Origin: Chiridota heheva
Taxonomy: Eukaryota; Echinodermata; Holothuroidea; Apodida; Chiridotidae
Reading direction: 5' to 3'
Assembly: GCA_020152595.1 (NCBI GenBank)
Contig: JAIGNY010004038.1
Location: 18,501-82,500, forward strand
Length of the DNA: 64,000 bases
Part shown: positions 21,655 through 59,215 of the stretch, piece after piece
Numbering within the stretch: position 1 is the first letter of the stretch
Layout: each line of letters opens with the position of its first letter
Position numbers and translations under genes: made by a program
The notes under the pieces: model-generated
The model's input: the letters and a program-made list of their open reading frames with translations, nothing else
What the model was told of the DNA's origin: nothing
Databases searched by the model: none

Positions 21655-22440
21655 AGGCTAATTGACCAGCCTGTTTTATAGTCTGTGGACCCATAGCAAT
21701 TTCCTTATTGGTTGACCAATGTCTGTGGACATGTAGCAATTTCCATACTGGTTGACATGTAGCAATTTCCATATTGGTTGACCAGCCTGTCTGTGGACAT
21801 GTAGCAATTTCCATATTGGTTGACCAGCCTGTCTGTGGACATGTAGCAATTTCCATATTGGTTGACCAGCCTGTCTGTGGACATGTAGCAATTTCCATAT
21901 TGGTTGACCAGCCTGTCTGTAGACATGTAGCAATTTCCATACTGGTTGACCAGCCTGTCTGTGGACATGTAGCAATTTCCATATTGGTTGACCAGCCTGT
22001 CTGTGGACATAAAGCAATTTCTATATTGGTTGACCAGCCTGTCTGTGGACATGTAGCAATTTCCATATTGGTTGACCAATGTCTGTGGACATGTAGCAAT
22101 TTCCATATTGGTTGACCAGCCTGTCTGTGGACATGTAGCAATTTTCATATTGGTTGACCAGCCTGTCTGTGGACATGTAGCAATTTCATATTAGTTGAGC
22201 AGTATGTCTGTGGACCCATAGCAATTTTCATATTGGTTGACCAGCCTGTCTGTGGACATGTAGCAATTTGCATATTGGTTGACCAGCCTGTCTGTGGACA
22301 TGTAGCAATTTTCATATTGGTTGACTAGACCAGCCTGTCTGTGGACATGTAGCAATTTCCATATTGGTTGACCAGCCTGTATTTCCATATTGGTTGACCT
22401 GGTCTGAGGACCCATAGCAATTTCCATATTAGTTTAAATA
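21655..22440 (+). repeat. 42-bp minisatellite, about 18 copies
   Basis: The unit runs catgtagcaatttccatatt, ggttgaccagcctgtctgtg, ga. Being a multiple of three it leaves long open frames on both strands (for example VDQPVCGHVAISIL on +), which are not genes. Partial and shortened units occur at both edges. Confidence 0.94.
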
Positions 22441-23103
22441 GTTTCACAATCTGAAAGATCAGGTTTTGAATTTTGAAAGATAGCACTTTCAAATTTTTGA
22501 GTTTAACTCATCAAAGTGTGATCAATTTTGATTTATACTAAATTTGTGATGTATGATGGCATGCAGACAAGCTCAAAATCTTCAATATGATGAAATAACC
22601 AGTGCATAAAATAAAATAAAATAAAATCAGTGCATAAAATTAACCAGTGCATAAAATATACACAAAATACACAAACTTTCATTTTCTTTTAATGTTTATT
22701 TATTCACTTAAATAAGTGACATATTCTTTCTTTAAAACTAGTCACAGAAATTACAATAACACCAGCAGTTATAGTCTGATATATCAAAACCAGTGATTTG
22801 TTTTTGTTGCAAAAATCCATACTGCAACCATGCATGTCCACTCCAAATTTGTCTTTGAAACTACTTTTCACCCATGTAGACCTATGAAATCAAAAACACC
22901 ATCCTGCACTAAATTTAGTTTTAGTTCTCTCATCTTCTTCATAGCTTCAACTGTCAGAAAGGATGCCGGTCATAATTATACCTCTGTCAACTTAAAGCAA
23001 TGACAGCAAATTGACAATCATCCATATTTTCATCAATATCTAAATTTGAAAAAGTGCTATAAATACGCTCAAACAGAAAATGAACCCAAAGAACATTGAT
23101 CGT
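22441..23103. other. Intergenic AT-rich sequence
   Basis: A short pentanucleotide run (ataaa)n with repeated ccagtgcataaaat lies at about 22600-22660. The rest is unique sequence with no gene. Confidence 0.5.
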
Positions 23104-23277
23104 AATTTACCCTGCTAAGCGTAGCGGGGATATTTACGAGAGTTATACTTACCTTCCATGCTATAAATATGCAGTCTGGTCACATGACCTGATTCTAACG
23201 CATTTCTAACTGACTTTAAAAATGTAATTACCAGCCCAGTCCTGACCTCCATATAACCTCTACTAACCCTCACTTAA
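23104..23277. repeat. DIRS-like terminal inverted repeat, low-coordinate arm
   Basis: Contains taccctgctaagcgtagcgg, then atacttaccttccatgctat and the tcacatgacctgatt block. The inner part pairs with 26466-26606. The outer part (about 23104-23160) pairs with 23318-23375 only. Confidence 0.75.
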
Positions 23278-23317
23278 CATTCCACCGAGGCCTGAACGAA
23301 AGGGGAGGCGAGCCGGG

Positions 23318-23420
23318 AGGCATGGAAGGTAAGTATAGCTCTTGTAAATATCCCTGCTACGCTTAGCGGGGTAAATTTACTTTCAGTAATTATACCTTCC
23401 ATGCTATAAATATGCAATCA
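23318..23420. repeat. Internal complementary region-like segment
   Basis: Reads ggaaggtaagtatag, cctgctacgcttagcggggt, then ttataccttccatgctataa. That is one end inverted and the other direct, back to back. This is the arrangement expected of the DIRS internal complementary region used in replication through a circle. Confidence 0.55.
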
Positions 23421-24098
23421 GATTGCAACCAAGGATAGGAAGGAAGGGAGTTCAGGTCGCAGCACAATTTTCTAAAGGCTAGTACCAAAAATCGCACTAG
23501 TCTTATCCTGCTTAAAGGACAACATTCCTTCTCCTCTTAAGGACGAAAGACCTCCGAATAGGAACTATCAACAATAGTAACCCACTGCTGGTTTTGACAA
23601 GAGAACAGAGAGCACTTTATTGAGAATAACCAAGGTAAAACGTCTACAGAACAAAGGTTGATCATCCACAAAAATATGCGAACATAATCCGATAGGGACC
23701 AGAATCAAACTGTCAACAACGCTCAAAACGCCATGATAAAAACTCACCAGGTTCATCAGAGGACCGGAATGGTTTAGGGATCAAACCATCTGTAAAGTTA
23801 CACTAAGCAGAAGCTGCACAGAACCGTGTTAGTAAAACATAAACAAAATAAAAGATCGGCAAAATATTATTAGTGAAAGAACAATCGCCAAAACAACAAC
23901 AAAGTTTCGTTAGTAGGAGTAAATGAAATAAAAAGAAGCTGAACAATGGCCAAAAATTTCGTTAGTAAAAGAAACCAATTAAACGTGCCAGAACAGCAGC
24001 CAAAATTCATTAGTTAGCAATTAAGACGTTAAGAAATTTAACGTAATAACTCCAACAGAACGACAGAACGTGAATAATTGAAAACGAGAATATTCACC

Positions 24099-25202
24099 TC
24101 AAGAAAGGGGTGGTCCTCCTTTTGAAAGAACGGCTCTTGCAACTCCGCCTTGATAGTCTGGTATATCCTTCAGATATGCGGAGATGAACGAGGCTGGTGT
24201 TTTCCATACCGCAGCACAAAGAATCTCGTTGAGAGGAACCCAACCAAAAAGTGCAATTGATGTAGCTATGCCTCGTACCTGATGTGCCTTAACCGAACAT
24301 TCCGTGAATAACGTGGATTTATTGTACGTGATTGCCTGAACAATCCTACGTGATCGTATCACGCGAGACGGCGCGATGTGGATTTTGTAAGGACACGAAT
24401 AAGGCGGTGACGTTGTTCCGAAAGAATTGCGTACGTTTAATATAGTGTTTGAGACATCAAACCAGGCCTTGTACTCTGCCGTGTCAGAAAACGTAGCGAG
24501 CGACGGAAGGAAAATAGGTTCCAGTAAAAACCCTTGTCTGATTCTTGGCTAAAAAGGCCGGGTTGGGCACGAGTCGAATGCCCCCCGATTCAAAGCGAAT
24601 ATGGCCCTTTTTGGGCGAAAGCGCATGAATGGCGCCTCTGCATCTAGCAGAGGCCGCGGAGAGTAAAAATACCATTTTGATCATCAATTCCTTGAGTGGA
24701 TTTCTGGCAAAGGCTCAAACGGAGCCGGTGCTAATGTCTTGAGAACCACATGCATATCCCAAGGGGGAGCGAGGTTCCGAACTGAAGGTCTTTGTAAGAT
24801 TATTCCTTTAATCAATTTTTCCAGAGGCTGTGCGTCGGTGACGGTCAAGCCATCTAGAAAGCCCCCGTGGACAGCTGCTATGGCTGTCCTGAACCCCTTG
24901 ACTGTATTGATGGATTTATTCAGGTTCAATTGGACCAACAAAAAATCTGCTACGTCACCAAGAGTATGCGGAGAAACCGATCTATCCTGGCACCAGTCTC
25001 GGAACATTCCAAGTCTAGAGCATACATCCCCAAAGTGGAAGACCTCCGGCTTTGGGCTGCCATTTGGGCAGCTGCCTCTGAAAGACCCTGCGACACAGGG
25101 ATTCGCGGATAGAGGCCACACAGTCAAATGGAGTGCTCTTGGATTGTGGTGCAGTTTGCCGCAGCCCGGGGTGGAGACTAACTCGTCCGTGACCAGACGC
25201 AC
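24099..25202 (-). pseudogene. Tyrosine recombinase of DIRS-like element, frameshifted
   Basis: Three minus-strand segments read in series. 25202-24684 holds an N-terminal SAM-like core-binding domain (FRDWCQDRSVSPHTLGDVAD, FLLVQLNLNKSINTVKGFRT, AIAAVHGGF). 24687-24484 begins the catalytic domain around FLLSAASARCRGAIHAL, with a candidate first Arg. 24362-24099 carries the distal motif HQVR (H codon at 24284-24282), a downstream W, and Tyr in FISAYLKD (codon 24176-24174) as candidate nucleophile. At least two frameshifts break the frame, near 24690 and near 24480. Family known: DIRS/Ngaro recombinases end with such a fold. This copy cannot make an intact enzyme. Confidence 0.78.
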
Positions 25203-25435
25203 GCACGGGAAACCTGCGACAAGATTGAGGGAACCACAGTTGACCGGGCCATTTGGGAGCTACCAGAAGAAACATTGGACACTGATCGTACATCACCTTG
25301 CCTAGTACTCTCGGTACCAGAGTAAATGGTGGGAAGGCGTAGCCCACAAACAGGGTCCACCTGATCGTGAACACGTCGACGTGCCCATGATACTAGTGAA
25401 AATAATTGCGGAACTGTAACGTTCAACACGGACAA
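25178..25435 (-). pseudogene. DIRS-like pol C-terminal (RNase H end) remnant
   Basis: On the minus strand one frame gives VPQLFSLVSWARRRV. The adjacent frame gives FTIRWTLFVGYAFPPFTLVP, RVLGKVMYDQCPMFLLVAPK and WPGQLWFPQ. The YAFPPFxLxPRVLxK...PxWPxQxWFP pattern is typical of the RNase H end of DIRS polymerases. A frameshift separates the two parts, and another separates it from the recombinase. Confidence 0.7.
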
Positions 25436-25619
25436 TCTTATTAATGGCGTTCACACGGCCGTAGAACTGCGTAGCTAATGGCTATGGGACCAAGAAGAAA
25501 ATAGCTCTCGTGGTGCTATACTTCTTGCGAAGATTGTCATTTGTCACCTGACCACGTAGCTTCGTAGCTAGTGGGTGTATTTTCGGGTAAATCGTACGGT
25601 GTACGTTATCCCGTTACAA

Positions 25620-25885
25620 AACTATGGAGCTGTACGGACCCGTTTACTGGAGCCGTATGGACCCATAAAGTTGTGGGCCACAGAGCCGTATGGAACCGTC
25701 TGGCCGTCCAACAGACCCATAAACATGGGCTGTTGAGCCGTCCAATGGACCCATAAAACGTGCCATGGAGCCATATGAAGCCGTCCAATGGACCCGTACG
25801 GAGCAGTAAACACGGACCGTGGAGCCATATGGAACCGTCCAATGGACCCGTATGGAGCTGTGAAGACTGGCCGTAGATCTGTACT
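25620..25885 (+). repeat. Imperfect tandem repeat inside the DIRS-like element
   Basis: Variants of gagccgtatgg.accgtccaatggacccgta recur about eight times at irregular 25-45-base spacing. They sit where the reverse transcriptase region would be expected in a full element. No coding is evident. Confidence 0.7.
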
Positions 25886-26465
25886 GGAGCCGTACAGACC
25901 AGAAAGGGCCCGTGAAATCACTTGTGACTCACGTATAACCCCTTTGGCTGTCAACCCAATATGCATGCGCCAACATCGATTGATAAAATTGGCCTAATGT
26001 ATTCGAGAACCTGTACTGAAGATATCCTATCATGTTAATACAATGCATAATATAACGCTAGGCTCTCCTTGTGGAAGGGCGGGGCCGAGGGTGAAAAACA
26101 CATAAACCCAGGAGCAAGAGGTCCACTAGAGGGGCACACTTGGTGCTCTTAGGCCTAAAAACACCCGTCGCGAGAGTGGGACTCTCTCGACCTAGCCACC
26201 CGCTTTGTACGGATGGAGACAAAAACATTCTATCCTAAGTGTAGGCTACACAGGAAAGTCCTGTGAGTCGGACCGAAAAAATTCTGGACCCATGGCTACC
26301 TCGTCTTACCTCAGAAGACTTGAAAAAGTGAACCGGATAAGATAGAGCAGCATAAAAACCTGCCTGGTAGAATTAGCTGCAAAGTAAAAAATTATTCAAA
26401 AAAGGTTAAATTTATGAAAGAAAATTTGACCAGTCCCAGGGATGTTGTGATAACAACGCGCTGAA
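25886..26465. other. DIRS-like element, non-coding internal part
   Basis: Between the internal repeat and the terminal repeat I see no open frame with recognisable gag or reverse transcriptase residues. A gag remnant is possible but not demonstrable. Confidence 0.4.
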
Positions 26466-26625
26466 AAGAAGTGAGGATTAGTAGAGGTTATATGAAGGTC
26501 AGGGCTGGGCTGGTAACTACATTTTTTAAGTCGGTTAGAAGTGCGTTAAAATCAGGTCATGTGACCAAATTGCATATTTATAGCATGGAAGGTAAGGTAT
26601 AACTAGAAGTAAATACTACATATAA

Positions 26626-27295
26626 ACCTTGATACTGACATAATCAACAAATTGGATGTAAAATGAGACTTATTGTTTACACAATACTTTAATTCCCACA
26701 AAACTTCTTTCATTTTTGATTGAGAGTGTCTGTGACGCCTAATCAAGACAAGTAGTTATGGGTAAAAGACATTTTAACCGTCATAATCACTGCTTTCTGT
26801 ACTGGCGTAATTTTCTTGTTTAAATTGCACAATGCTGCCATCATTAAATACATTGCGGAGCGAATATTGAAAATTGTATTTCATTTCATCATACACTCAC
26901 TGGTGACAGGCACAAGGTAAGGTTTGCATTGCCAATGTTTTCCGTTTGAGTCATATAGAAATCTGAACACTTTCCTTGAAAGGGCATTCTTCTTTGAAAG
27001 ACTGAAATTTGTTTGATGTTGATAATTTGGAATGAAGTTTCCAGAAAAATGTACGATCTTAGGTCACAATTGTTCTAAATTTTCTGACAAACTCCTTTTT
27101 AGGCAAGATGGGGATTACCCCCTCTTTCACTTTAGTTATGCTCACTGGTGAGTGCAATTTCTTTTTTTGACCTTACCATGGAACTTGGGTCTATCTATAA
27201 CATTGGGTCTTGAATATTCAGCAGAGCATAATCATAACTTCTTTCCTTGTGGAAATGGAAGGGAAAAAACAGCATCTTACAGCTGTGAAATGACT
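26626..27295. other. Intergenic unique sequence
   Basis: AT-rich unique sequence between the DIRS-like element and the next tandem repeat. Nothing recognisable. Confidence 0.5.
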
Positions 27296-27528
27296 ATTCT
27301 CATGTGATTCCAGCTATTCTTATGTGATTCCAACTATTCTCATGCGATTCCAGCTATTCTCATGTGATTCCAGCTATTCTCATGTGATTCCAACTATTCT
27401 CATGTTATTCCAGCTATTATGTGATTCCAGCTATTTATGTGATTCCAACTATTCTCATGTGATTCCAGCTATTCTCATGTGATTCCAGCTATTCTCATGT
27501 GATTCCAGTTATTCTTATGTGATTTTAT
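27296..27528 (+). repeat. 20-bp tandem repeat, about 11 copies
   Basis: The unit is tattctcatgtgattccagc with T/C and A/G variants and two copies shortened by 3-4 bases. Confidence 0.93.
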
Positions 27529-28146
27529 GATTTTAAAACGGAAAAATAAATACAAAATCTTCTGTGTCTGTGAATCTCATTAAAAGACATCTACAATCAA
27601 TTAATACAAGAAATATGAACTTCTCAAAACATCACTAAGATATTTATACAAAAGCATTTACTCACCCTATGAAAATCAGTAAAATGTCTGGTATCTCCCC
27701 ATTTTGAACATTCCAGTAAAACCCTACATACACACATCCACCCATTTCAATTGTGATGTAAAAAATCAGTTGCAATAATGAACAAGCACCTTCACCATTT
27801 CTTTTCTCTCCACCAAAGTGACCAAAATCCGTCAACAACTGAATACTCGATGAGTATTTCAGTTTGCAATTGTAATTAGCCCGGAACATACTATTCCTTT
27901 AATCTCTGATGACAAAAACACTTTAGAGGTAAAATTGACTTAGAAGTACGATACCTCTTCCTCCAAACTTCTGATGACAAAAACACTTTAAGAGGTGAAT
28001 TTGACTTAAAGTACAACACCCCCCTCCCTCCAAAAACATTTTAGGAGTGTATTATTAAAGCATGGAGCCCCTGTAAAGTTAATTATCTGAGGTTTAATTT
28101 ATCCTGCGGAGATAAGAAAATTGAAACGTGCTGCAGAGATGTGATT
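27529..28146 (-). other. PSMD1 3' flank and probable 3' UTR
   Basis: Just downstream of the PSMD1 stop on the minus strand. An ATTAAA lies at 28093-28098 (minus), about 50 bases after the stop, and another at about 27897-27902. A roughly 60-bp segment (tctgatgacaaaaacacttt) is duplicated at about 27905-28020. No other gene is visible. Confidence 0.5.
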
Positions 28147-51820
<23,674 letters not shown>

Positions 51821-52240
51821 CAAGGATTCTTAATTCAATTTTGTGAAGGGCCATTATTTCACAACAGCTTCAGGTCGTGGCCAATCGCGTGGCAAACCCA
51901 GCATCATGTGACAAACAAAACCCGTCCAAACAATCCCTGAATACAAACAAGTTGAGAACTTGCACAATCAGAAGGATGTAGGCCAGATGTCGGCGATTCT
52001 CTTATCCACCTTCCTTTGACAAGACGAGCCATAGCAGAACTAAAGATAACATTATTTGATAAGCCACAATGTTTTAGTGAGCTGATCTGCCAAGGAAAAA
52101 CCAAAATAAAGGAGTATTTTGCAATTTTTACCGATCTCTTTACAGATTGATCTTAAATGACTATTGTTCGCAGGCCAGACTGGATTGCCTGGTGGGCCAG
52201 ATTTGGCTCGCAAGCCTCTTGATTAAGAATCACCACTGTA
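51821..52240. mobile_element. hAT-like non-autonomous element
   Basis: The ends are imperfect inverted repeats: caaggattcttaattcaa at the left, and cagtggtgattcttaatcaa read inward from the right end near 52238. Internal gggccattatttcac and gtgggccagatttggctcgc resemble the GGCC-rich subterminal phrases of hAT MITEs. No transposase is encoded. Confidence 0.5.
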
Positions 52241-52424
52241 AATAAACAAGAATTCACATCAATTTTAATTGGGATAGAGTTTCATCAAAACTTTGTGAGT
52301 AATTCATTTCTGGAAAATCTGGTTTGAAATGATACCAATCAACTCCACATTGTTGGACATTTCATGAACTTGGAACAATTAATGTCCATGCTATCAGGGA
52401 CTTGGAATAGATGCTATAGAACAA

Positions 52425-52700
52425 GGGTTCTTAATAAAAAAATTTTTCCAAGGGCCATCATTTCACAACCTCAGGCCATGGTCCAATCGCATGACAAAAC
52501 CAGCATCACGTGACAAACAATACCCGTCAAAACAATCCCTGAATACAACAAACATGCAGAGAGCGCGTGCGCGACAAGAAGGATGTATGCCAGATGTCAG
52601 CGGTTCTCATATCTGCCTTCCTTTGACAAGCCGCCAGTCAGCCCATTTTATAACGGAACTAAAGATAACATTTTGCTTGATAAGCAAAATCTCCTGAAGA
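52425..52700. mobile_element. Second, truncated copy of the hAT-like element
   Basis: Starts caagggttcttaat and follows the element at 51821 through ccatcatttcacaac, gcatcacgtgacaaacaa, caatccctgaatacaa, gatgtatgccagatgtcag and cttcctttgacaag. It lacks the right terminus. Confidence 0.55.
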
Positions 52701-52834
52701 AAGGGGCAAAAATCTACCCAAAGACATTATTCATGCGTAATTAAATGGTCATCCACCTTTTAATCTTCCCAATTGTTTTCATCAAACTCTACTTGAACTA
52801 AAAGATGTAATGGAGTTCAAACACAACAAAGCAA

Positions 52835-53113
52835 AACAAGTTGAATAACTAATTGTTTGCGTATAACTGTTGCCTCCCTTTATCTAACTTAACAAGTTGA
52901 ATAACTAATTGTTTGCGTATAACTGTTGCCTCCCTTTATCTAACTTAACAAGTTGAATAACTAATTGTTTGCGTATAACTGTTGCCTCCCTTTATCTAAC
53001 TTAACAAGTTAAATAACTAATTGTTTGCGTATAACTGTTGCTTCCCTTTTTCTAACTTAACAAGTTGAATAACTAATTGTTTGCTTATAACTGTTGCCTC
53101 CCTTTATCTAACT
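52835..53113 (+). repeat. 56-bp tandem repeat, five copies
   Basis: The unit is aacaagttgaataactaatt, gtttgcgtataactgttgcc, tccctttatctaactt. Copies are almost identical, with a few single-base changes. Confidence 0.95.
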
Positions 53114-54655
53114 TTTAGAATTACTTCCATAGAACACAATTCATCTTGAAGTTTGTCTTTATAAATGGATGAAGAAGTTTTACCCATGTCAATCAATCTT
53201 AGTTACCCATATCCCCTTTGAGTTTCAAAACATTACCAAAGGAGAAGGTATAATGAAAGATGGGTGCAGTCAGGGCACAGATGTAGCAAGCCCTCCCACT
53301 AACCACAACAATTGGTCATTCAGGTGAAAAGGCCAGTAACTCATTGAATGGAAATAGCCTACAAAGTTCTTTTTAATGAGAGATAATCCGATTGTCCAAG
53401 ACAGTATAGGTATATAGATGAGCTGAATGAAACAGACTGCTATGGAGGTAATTAAATCTTCTTTTCAACAAGTCCAATATCTTAGATGAGTGGCCACATC
53501 ACCAAGAGGGATATACATCAATATTTTCTTCCAGAGCTTCTTCCTTACACACTAAAAACACTCTGGTGATGCCACAGAATAAGAAGAAAATTTATCTTTG
53601 TATTTTGCAGGAAAAGTGTGTCATATTTTCATACTCTAAAAAAAATGAACTTAATTTGACTTGTACGAGGTTCATTTTCTCAGTTTCTAGCCACTGTAAA
53701 GAGGATCGTAATCCTAAAATTGGTGAAAAATTCTGTCTGCCATTAGTCCCAACTCAGATTAAATTGAAAACACCACATCTCCAGATGAACCTACGTAGTG
53801 TACATGATTTCTGACCTACTTGAAACATAACAAGACGACCTTTTTCCATATCCGTGAGATTTGAGGGGTGAGAAGAGAAAATACCACTCAAATGTTAGAA
53901 ATTCGGCCAATAGGCTATCAATAAAAAAATACAATACCATGAGTGCAAAGGACCTAAGAAGCAAAAACAGAACACAAAAAATAATCTAACTTTTTGGAAG
54001 GTTAACAAATTTCATACTAAAATATAAAATATTTACGCCAAACAACTTTTTCCCTCTAAAATAAAACTAAGACACGAATAATAATGCGAGACAACTTTTC
54101 CCCTCTAAAATAAAACTAAGACACGCAAGTATGTAAATGAAATAAACATAAAATTTACTACATATAGATAAAAAGAAAAAGTCCTTAATGTGTGTATTAT
54201 ATCAATTCATAATCTTTAAATAGGCAGACAAATTAAGTCTGGAGTTAAATAAAAGTCACTGTATACATTTGTAAGACACTTTCTCCTCTGTATTTTCTTT
54301 CTTACGACTGTTTTGAATCCCTTGATTACATCATTACATTTCATTGGTTTTGTTTTTACCATATTCGAAGTAATAAGTGCCCGGGGTGGTTACGTAAATA
54401 AAATTGCACCACTTTTTAGGCCCAAAGTTTCTTTCTGATAAGCAACCATAGTCAGGGGCTGCATAGAGTCTGCTATTCAAACTATCCTGTACATATGTAT
54501 GACCTGGTTATACTAGCCCCACAATAACCCACACAAAAAATACTGTGAGCATCATATGCAAAACCCAGAGGAGGGGGAGGGGAGGGGGGAGGGGGGCACT
54601 TCCATACTAAAGTGGTAGGTATGTGCCGCCCAGAATTTCAAAATTGGACTGCAGT
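53114..54655. other. Probable PSMD1 intron, unique part
   Basis: AT-rich. A roughly 40-bp piece (acaacttt.tccctctaaaat) is duplicated near 54040-54125, and a G-rich stretch lies near 54570-54598. No exon is recognised. Confidence 0.5.
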
Positions 54656-54674
54656 ATAGAGATTATTGTGGTAA

Positions 54675-54865
54675 CTCCAGTATTACAGTTGATGATTTTG
54701 ATACTTGCAGTATGAAAATAAATGATTTTTGATACCTGCAGTATGAAAATAGGTGATTTTTGATACATGCAGTATAAAAATAAGTGATTTTTGATACATG
54801 TAGTATAAAAATATGCAATCTTTTTGAGACCAGCAGTATGAGAGATTGGATTTTGGATACCTGCA
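54675..54865 (+). repeat. About 31-bp tandem repeat, five to six diverged copies
   Basis: The unit is around tgatttttgatacatgcagt then atgaaaataag. The last copies are degenerate. Confidence 0.85.
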
Positions 54866-55048
54866 CTACAAAAATTCTGAAGAAAGGCAACTGCTCGGGA
54901 GGCACATGTATATATACCTCACATATGAAGGTGCCCCCCACCCCTCAGGTGCAAAACAAGCAAAGAATATAACAAAACTTGAGTATATAAATCTTCAAAT
55001 TAATCAAATAGATTACTGTATGTTATCAGTCAAAAAAATGTTGGATGG

Positions 55049-55270
55049 GTGCTTATTAGAGCAGGACGCTTATTAGAGCAGGGGCGCTTATTAGACAGGG
55101 GCGCTTATTAGACCGGGGCGCTTATTAGAGCAGGGGCACTTATCAGACCGGGGCGCTTATTAGAGCAGGGGCGCTTATTAAAGCAGGGGCGCTTATTAGA
55201 GCAGGGGCGCTTATTAGAGCAGGGGCACTTATTAGAGCAGGGGCGCTTATTAGAGCAGGGGCGCTTAATA
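55049..55270 (+). repeat. 18-bp tandem repeat, about 12 copies
   Basis: The unit is cgcttattagagcagggg, with variants (gacagg, gaccgg, cacttat). Confidence 0.94.
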
Positions 55271-57762
<2,492 letters not shown>

Positions 57763-58554
57763 CTGTATTGAATTTAAACTACACTTTCCAAATAGAAATC
57801 CAAATGTTCAAACCTGTGCTAAATTGAGTTCAAACAAATATATTTTAAGTGAAAGGTTTTTAAAAACAAGAGACTGAAATGACCTCACATTTGGTGATGT
57901 ACATGCACAGCTGTATGTCCATTGCCTCCAACTCTCCATATGTAGTCATTTCATCTTCTCTTTAACTAGTATCATATTTTTCATTAATTTCAACTTTCAT
58001 TTAAAAAAATTCTGTAATGGAAAAAAAAAAAAATTGAATACTTTCTTCGCTAGTTTAATTCTTTTATCGTCTTCTTTCAGGAAAGATCACTGCACTAATC
58101 CTTTAAAAGATTTGGGCCTACTTCCAACAAAAGTAATATAAGTATTTAAGTATCCTAAAATCAGTAAGCGGAAACTGTAGAATTGACCCTTGGGAATATA
58201 CAGCCTTGTCAACCATGTCAAATTTATTACATTTTGAAAAGCAGACCATTTATCTTAAACATATACAATAAATGGAAATATTTTCTGGGATATAACTTTT
58301 CTTTCTTGTTAACTTACCATAAAAGACTAATAAAGAAGGTGACAGAAATGTGGGCCTACAGAGGTACAGCACTGTACCATTAGAATAGAGAATAAACATG
58401 TAAACCCTCCAGAGTATATTTCCCACAGAAGCTGACAGGGTACAAATGGACTGGATTAATTGGATCTGTGTACTGTATACTTTCTTTTAAAATGAAAAGG
58501 GAAATAAAAAGCCATTCACATTATAAGTTTATATTGCAACAAAACTGCAGTAGT
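57763..58554. other. Unique sequence between two foldback MITEs
   Basis: AT-rich. A cactaatcctttaaaag MITE-end-like fragment lies near 58090. No exon is recognised. Confidence 0.5.
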
Positions 58555-59215
58555 ACTTAAAGGATTAGTTCAGTGGTCAAGCATGTCCTCCATCTTATAT
58601 GAAAGAGGACTTCAAAAGAAACAAAATGGTGAAACAAATATTGCAAAATCTTATTCCGTTAAGAGAGATATTCAAGTTTAAAGTTTAGTATCATTTGTGT
58701 AGAAACGACTGAAATCAGACTAGTGATGTCAAAGGCTCAGAATCTTCAAAGTCTTTATGTATTTTAAGGAAGGTTTATTTAATTTTTCACTATTTTAATT
58801 ATTTTCCCTCAAACTTTCTTCAGGTGGTATATTATAAATACCCTTTCTAGATTCAGTTTTATTACTTTTTGACACATTCCATGGTTTTAAGCCACAAAAT
58901 TGCAGGACAAAATATGATAGAATACATAAAGACTGAGGAATCTGAGGATATGACATCACAACTAGTCTGACGTCAGTCGTTTCTACACAAATAATACCAA
59001 ATTCTAAACTTGAATATCTCCTTAACGGAATAAGACGTTTGCAGTGCTTTCTTTACCATTTTTTTTTGGAAATCCTCTTTCATATAAGATGAACAAGGTT
59101 GACCACTAAACTAATCCTTTAAACTTGAATATCTCCTTAACGGAATTGAAATGCTTTCTTCACCATTTTGTTTCTTCTTAAGTCCTCTTTTATATCAGGT
59201 AGACATGATTAGATG
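58555..59215. mobile_element. Foldback MITE, copy 2, plus an extra terminal fragment
   Basis: Collinear with 57182-57762 over about 565 bp to 59122. It is followed by a repeated terminal piece (aaacttgaatatctccttaa, caccattttgtttcttctta) to about 59215, as if a second element end inserted or slipped there. Confidence 0.8.

Larger units (their letters stand above)
23104..26625 (-). mobile_element. Decayed DIRS-type (tyrosine recombinase) retroelement with inverted termini
   Basis: The ends are inverted repeats of about 130-150 bp. 23149-23277 (taccttccatgctataaata, ggtcacatgacctgatt, gtaattaccagcccagtcct) is matched in reverse complement by about 26466-26606. Between them, on the minus strand, lie a DIRS pol/RNase H-like end and then a tyrosine recombinase. 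Near the 3' terminus, 23318-23420 contains inverted copies of terminal sequence, like the internal complementary region of DIRS elements. No reverse transcriptase core is visible in 25.45-26.45 kb, so the copy is internally deleted as well as frameshifted. It is more GC-rich than its surroundings. Confidence 0.75.

Noticed and set aside
21623-22148. Overlapping open frames of 113-172 codons on both strands
   Set aside because: Explained by the 42-bp tandem repeat.
24739-25305. 188-codon plus-strand frame
   Set aside because: It lies antisense to the recombinase and RNase H remnants, which show family motifs on the minus strand.
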